A stretch of DNA of 10,124 bases. Source: an uncultured Pseudomonadota bacterium (lineage in GTDB: Bacteria > Pseudomonadota > Gammaproteobacteria > Burkholderiales > Burkholderiaceae_C). Positions 8,159 to 10,124 of this stretch are shown piece after piece. The notes beneath the pieces were generated by a model, which was not told the DNA's origin, did not search any database, and worked only from the letters and a program-made list of their open reading frames with translations. Both the position numbers and the translations under genes were made by a program. Position 1 is the stretch's first letter. The number at the start of each line of letters is the position of its first letter. The stretch covers positions 3,153-13,276 of the forward strand of contig ONTY01000044.1 of the NCBI GenBank assembly GCA_900320815.1, written 5' to 3'.

Positions 8159-9117
8159 GCGCCGCCCCACGCGCACGGGTGCAGCGCCGCCCCGTGCATG
8201 GGGTGCTGCTGCTGGATAAACCGCTGGGCCTCACCAGCAACCAGGCGCTACAAAAAGCCAGATGGCTGCTGCGCGCCGAAAAAGCCGGGCACACCGGCAC
8301 GCTGGATCCGCTGGCCAGCGGCGTGCTGCCGCTCTGTTTTGGCGCTGCCACCAAGTTCAGCGCCCTGCATCTGGACGCTGACAAAAGCTACGAAGCCACG
8401 CTGCGCCTTGGCGAGCGCACCAGCACCGGCGACGCCGAGGGCAGCGTCATCAGCCGCCGCCCTGTGCCCGCCATCAGCGCGGAGCAGCTGGAAGCCGTGC
8501 GCCAGCGCTTTCTTGGGCGCATCCAGCAAACCCCGCCCATGCACAGCGCGCTGAAAAAAGACGGCAAGCCGCTCTACGAATACGCGCGCGCTGGCATGCA
8601 GGTGGAGCGCGCGGCGCGCGACGTTGAAATATATGAACTGAACCTTGCGCTTGTCGGCAAAAATAGCGGGCAACACGCTCTCAAAATCCAAGTGAAGTGC
8701 AGCAAGGGCACCTACATCCGCACACTGGGCGAAGACATTGGTGAGGCGCTCGGCTGCGGCGGGCACCTCACCGCGCTGCGCCGCACCGCCACCGGCGGCT
8801 TTACGGCAGCGAGCTGCATCACGCTGGATGCGCTGGAGGGCATGGACGACGCCGCGCGCCTGCGCGCCCTGCTGCCCGTGCAAACCTTGCTGCACGGCTT
8901 TGAAACCATCACACTCGGCAGCGGAGATGCCGGGCGCTTCCTCAGCGGCCAGCGCCGCCGGGGAAACTGGGCGGACACAGAGCGCGCCGCCGTCTTTGGC
9001 AGCCAGCCGCACGCCCTGCTTGGCACCGCGCGTGTGAAGGCAGGGGAATTGATTGCCGCGCGCCTGCTCACGCCCATTGAAATCGGGCAGATACTGGAGC
9101 AAACTCGCAACAGGTGA
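8155..9117 (+). CDS. truB: tRNA pseudouridine(55) synthase TruB
   Basis: TruB converts U55 in the T-loop of tRNAs to pseudouridine and also acts as a tRNA folding chaperone. It has 320 residues, the normal size. Seen directly: [14 protein letters not shown] near 16-29, the catalytic motif [14 protein letters not shown] near 45-58 with the nucleophile Asp51, the Tyr-containing motif [20 protein letters not shown] (lysine and tyrosine near residues 77-79), and [16 protein letters not shown] near 181-196. A PUA-like C-terminal segment ends in ILEQTRNR. The ATG overlaps the rbfA stop. In many proteobacteria rpsO or pnp follows; here a foreign-looking methyltransferase starts 22 nt downstream without an intervening terminator. 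Confidence 0.96.
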   Translation: MSAAPRARVQRRPVHGVLLLDKPLGLTSNQALQKARWLLRAEKAGHTGTLDPLASGVLPLCFGAATKFSALHLDADKSYEATLRLGERTSTGDAEGSVISRRPVPAISAEQLEAVRQRFLGRIQQTPPMHSALKKDGKPLYEYARAGMQVERAARDVEIYELNLALVGKNSGQHALKIQVKCSKGTYIRTLGEDIGEALGCGGHLTALRRTATGGFTAASCITLDALEGMDDAARLRALLPVQTLLHGFETITLGSGDAGRFLSGQRRRGNWADTERAAVFGSQPHALLGTARVKAGELIAARLLTPIEIGQILEQTRNR

Positions 9118-9126
9118 AGAACTACG

Positions 9127-9132
9127 AGGTGA
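9127..9132 (+). promoter_or_regulatory. Strong Shine-Dalgarno of the methyltransferase
   Basis: AGGTGA sits 7 nt upstream of ATG 9140 and decides the start. The same frame is open upstream to 9053 inside truB, but that extension overlaps truB out of frame and reads as Arg/Pro-rich shadow sequence. This is one of the best ribosome-binding sites in the window. Confidence 0.75.
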
Positions 9133-9139
9133 CACAAGA

Positions 9140-10057
9140 ATGCAACTAGAGTTATTTGAAACTGCAGATGCTGTCAAGGAAGCGCGTTCTGGAACTTTTA
9201 CAGACAATATGAAATTGCCGCTTCACAGGTGGTTTCGATATTCCGCAGGATTCTCTGCTGAGTGGGTGGAATCTGTTTTGATTGAAGAAAATCGTCGATC
9301 TGACTTTTTTGTATTGGATCCGTTCGCTGGCTCGGGAACTTCCCTACTTGCAGCCGAACATGTTGGAGTAAAATCTTGTGGTTTCGAGGGGCATCCATTT
9401 GTGGCAAGAATTGCAGATGCAAAGTTGTCGTGGCACGAAGTAGATCTGCAAGAGTTCATGAATTCTGTCAAGAGAATGGTGAAAAATGCTGGCGCAAAAA
9501 AATATAGTGTAATTGATTCTGTGCCTCCCCTTTTGCTTCGTTGTTACTCTGAAGATGCGATTGTAAAGCTATTCTCATTGAAAGAGGAATTTAAAATAAA
9601 TGATGAGGATTCCCCTGTTGATAGGCTGCTTTGGTTGACTATTACATCTATTTTAAGGGAGTGCAGCTATGCTGGCACAGCCCAATGGCAGTATGTTCTT
9701 CCCAATAAAAGAAAGTCAAGGGTTGCTGACCCCATTAATGCATTTGTCAGCAGGGCAAAGCAAATATGTTTGGATGTGGAATTCGCAAGAAAAGAATTCA
9801 TGCCATTGGCTCGTGTTATGCAGCATGATGCTCGGTTCCCATCTGATATTCAAGACAATTCTGTTGATCTGGTGATAACATCGCCTCCATATCCAAACAA
9901 TTTTGATTATGCAGACGCTACTCGTCTGGAGATGACTTTTTGGGGTGACATTAGAGGATGGGGGGATTTGCACAAAAAAGTGCGTTCGCATATCATCAGA
10001 TCGTGTTCGCAGCATGCGTCTGGTGATAAAATTGATTTGCATGTGAACTTGAATTAA
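9140..10057 (+). CDS. DNA methyltransferase (amino-MTase, TSPPY type), likely C-terminally truncated
   Basis: A 305-residue SAM-dependent DNA amino-methyltransferase. Seen directly: a motif-X-like segment (LPLHRWFRYSAGFSAEWV, about 26-43), SAM-binding motif I LDPFAGSGTS at 59-68, an acidic motif-II position at Glu83 (GFEGHPFVA), about 160 residues that may hold the target-recognition region, and catalytic motif IV TSPPY at 247-251 followed by PNNFDYADATRLEMTFWG. TSPPY is common in N4-cytosine enzymes but also occurs in N6-adenine enzymes, so the methylated base is uncertain. The order (motif I first, IV last) resembles the alpha arrangement. Only 54 residues follow TSPPY, whereas I would expect about 100 or more for motifs V-VIII; no obvious continuation is seen in any frame before the window end. 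Composition is much more AT-rich than truB, suggesting transfer. A partner nuclease or further defence genes may lie to the right, unseen. It could be a degraded gene. Confidence 0.75.
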   Translation: MQLELFETADAVKEARSGTFTDNMKLPLHRWFRYSAGFSAEWVESVLIEENRRSDFFVLDPFAGSGTSLLAAEHVGVKSCGFEGHPFVARIADAKLSWHEVDLQEFMNSVKRMVKNAGAKKYSVIDSVPPLLLRCYSEDAIVKLFSLKEEFKINDEDSPVDRLLWLTITSILRECSYAGTAQWQYVLPNKRKSRVADPINAFVSRAKQICLDVEFARKEFMPLARVMQHDARFPSDIQDNSVDLVITSPPYPNNFDYADATRLEMTFWGDIRGWGDLHKKVRSHIIRSCSQHASGDKIDLHVNLN

Positions 10058-10124
10058 GATGTTCTATACTTTTTGATGATATGTTTGAATAAATTGAATT
10101 TGAGAGGGAGTTTTTCATATTTTT
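10058..10124. other. AT-rich right flank, no gene resolved
   Basis: This is strongly AT-rich sequence after the methyltransferase stop. The methyltransferase frame is open again to the edge, but the residues it would encode do not resemble methyltransferase motifs. The other two forward frames contain stops. No terminator hairpin is seen. Confidence 0.4.

Noticed and set aside
6845..8176. 443-residue - strand open frame over infB/rbfA
   Set aside because: It is antisense to conserved IF2 domains and RbfA and looks like a GC-rich shadow with no ribosome-binding site.
9053..9139. N-terminal extension of the methyltransferase into truB
   Set aside because: The extension overlaps truB out of frame. 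A strong Shine-Dalgarno sits at the right distance from ATG 9140.
1..10124. CRISPR arrays, tRNA/rRNA genes, insertion sequences or attachment repeats
   Set aside because: No regularly spaced repeats, tRNA-like sequence, transposase or terminal inverted repeats were recognised on reading. This was by eye, not by a search tool.

Overview
The window looks like a chromosomal segment from a betaproteobacterium, most likely Burkholderiales and close to Comamonadaceae. The evidence is the intact translation/transcription cluster rimP-nusA-infB-rbfA-truB, the long RimP with a betaproteobacterial-style C-terminal extension, the very long Ala/Pro-rich IF2 linker, and the high GC of the core genes (one 60-base line of truB has 45 G/C). 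All recognised genes lie on the + strand. The genus assignment is inference; no rRNA is present.

Layout. Positions 75-1826 encode a polytopic GT-C membrane glycosyltransferase of the AftB-like (arabinofuranosyltransferase-type) group, whose second half is markedly more AT-rich than its first. Positions 1884-2352 hold a DJ-1/PfpI (YajL-like) gene broken by an internal out-of-frame deletion: both ends are well conserved but lie in different frames, and the segment between them is missing. Positions 2353-2500 are the rimP leader, with a candidate extended -10 promoter and two tandem GC-rich hairpins each followed by a T-run. Positions 2501-9117 are the housekeeping operon: rimP (30S maturation), nusA (elongation/termination factor), infB (IF2), rbfA (cold-shock 30S maturation factor) and truB (tRNA U55 pseudouridine synthase). 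Gaps are short, and rbfA/truB overlap by 4 nt.

Only 22 nt after truB, with no terminator between, composition drops abruptly (one 60-base line has 24 G/C). A DNA methyltransferase gene with a strong Shine-Dalgarno begins there (9140-10057). It has the SAM motif first and TSPPY last, and ends soon after TSPPY, so it seems to lack the C-terminal part of the catalytic domain. It looks horizontally acquired and may belong to a restriction-modification or defence locus that continues beyond the right edge. The last 67 bases are AT-rich with no gene I can resolve.

No complete undescribed system is visible. The most notable points are the methyltransferase lodged directly behind truB, the decayed DJ-1 gene whose shifted frame now runs through the rimP leader to its ribosome-binding site, and the tandem hairpins of that leader.
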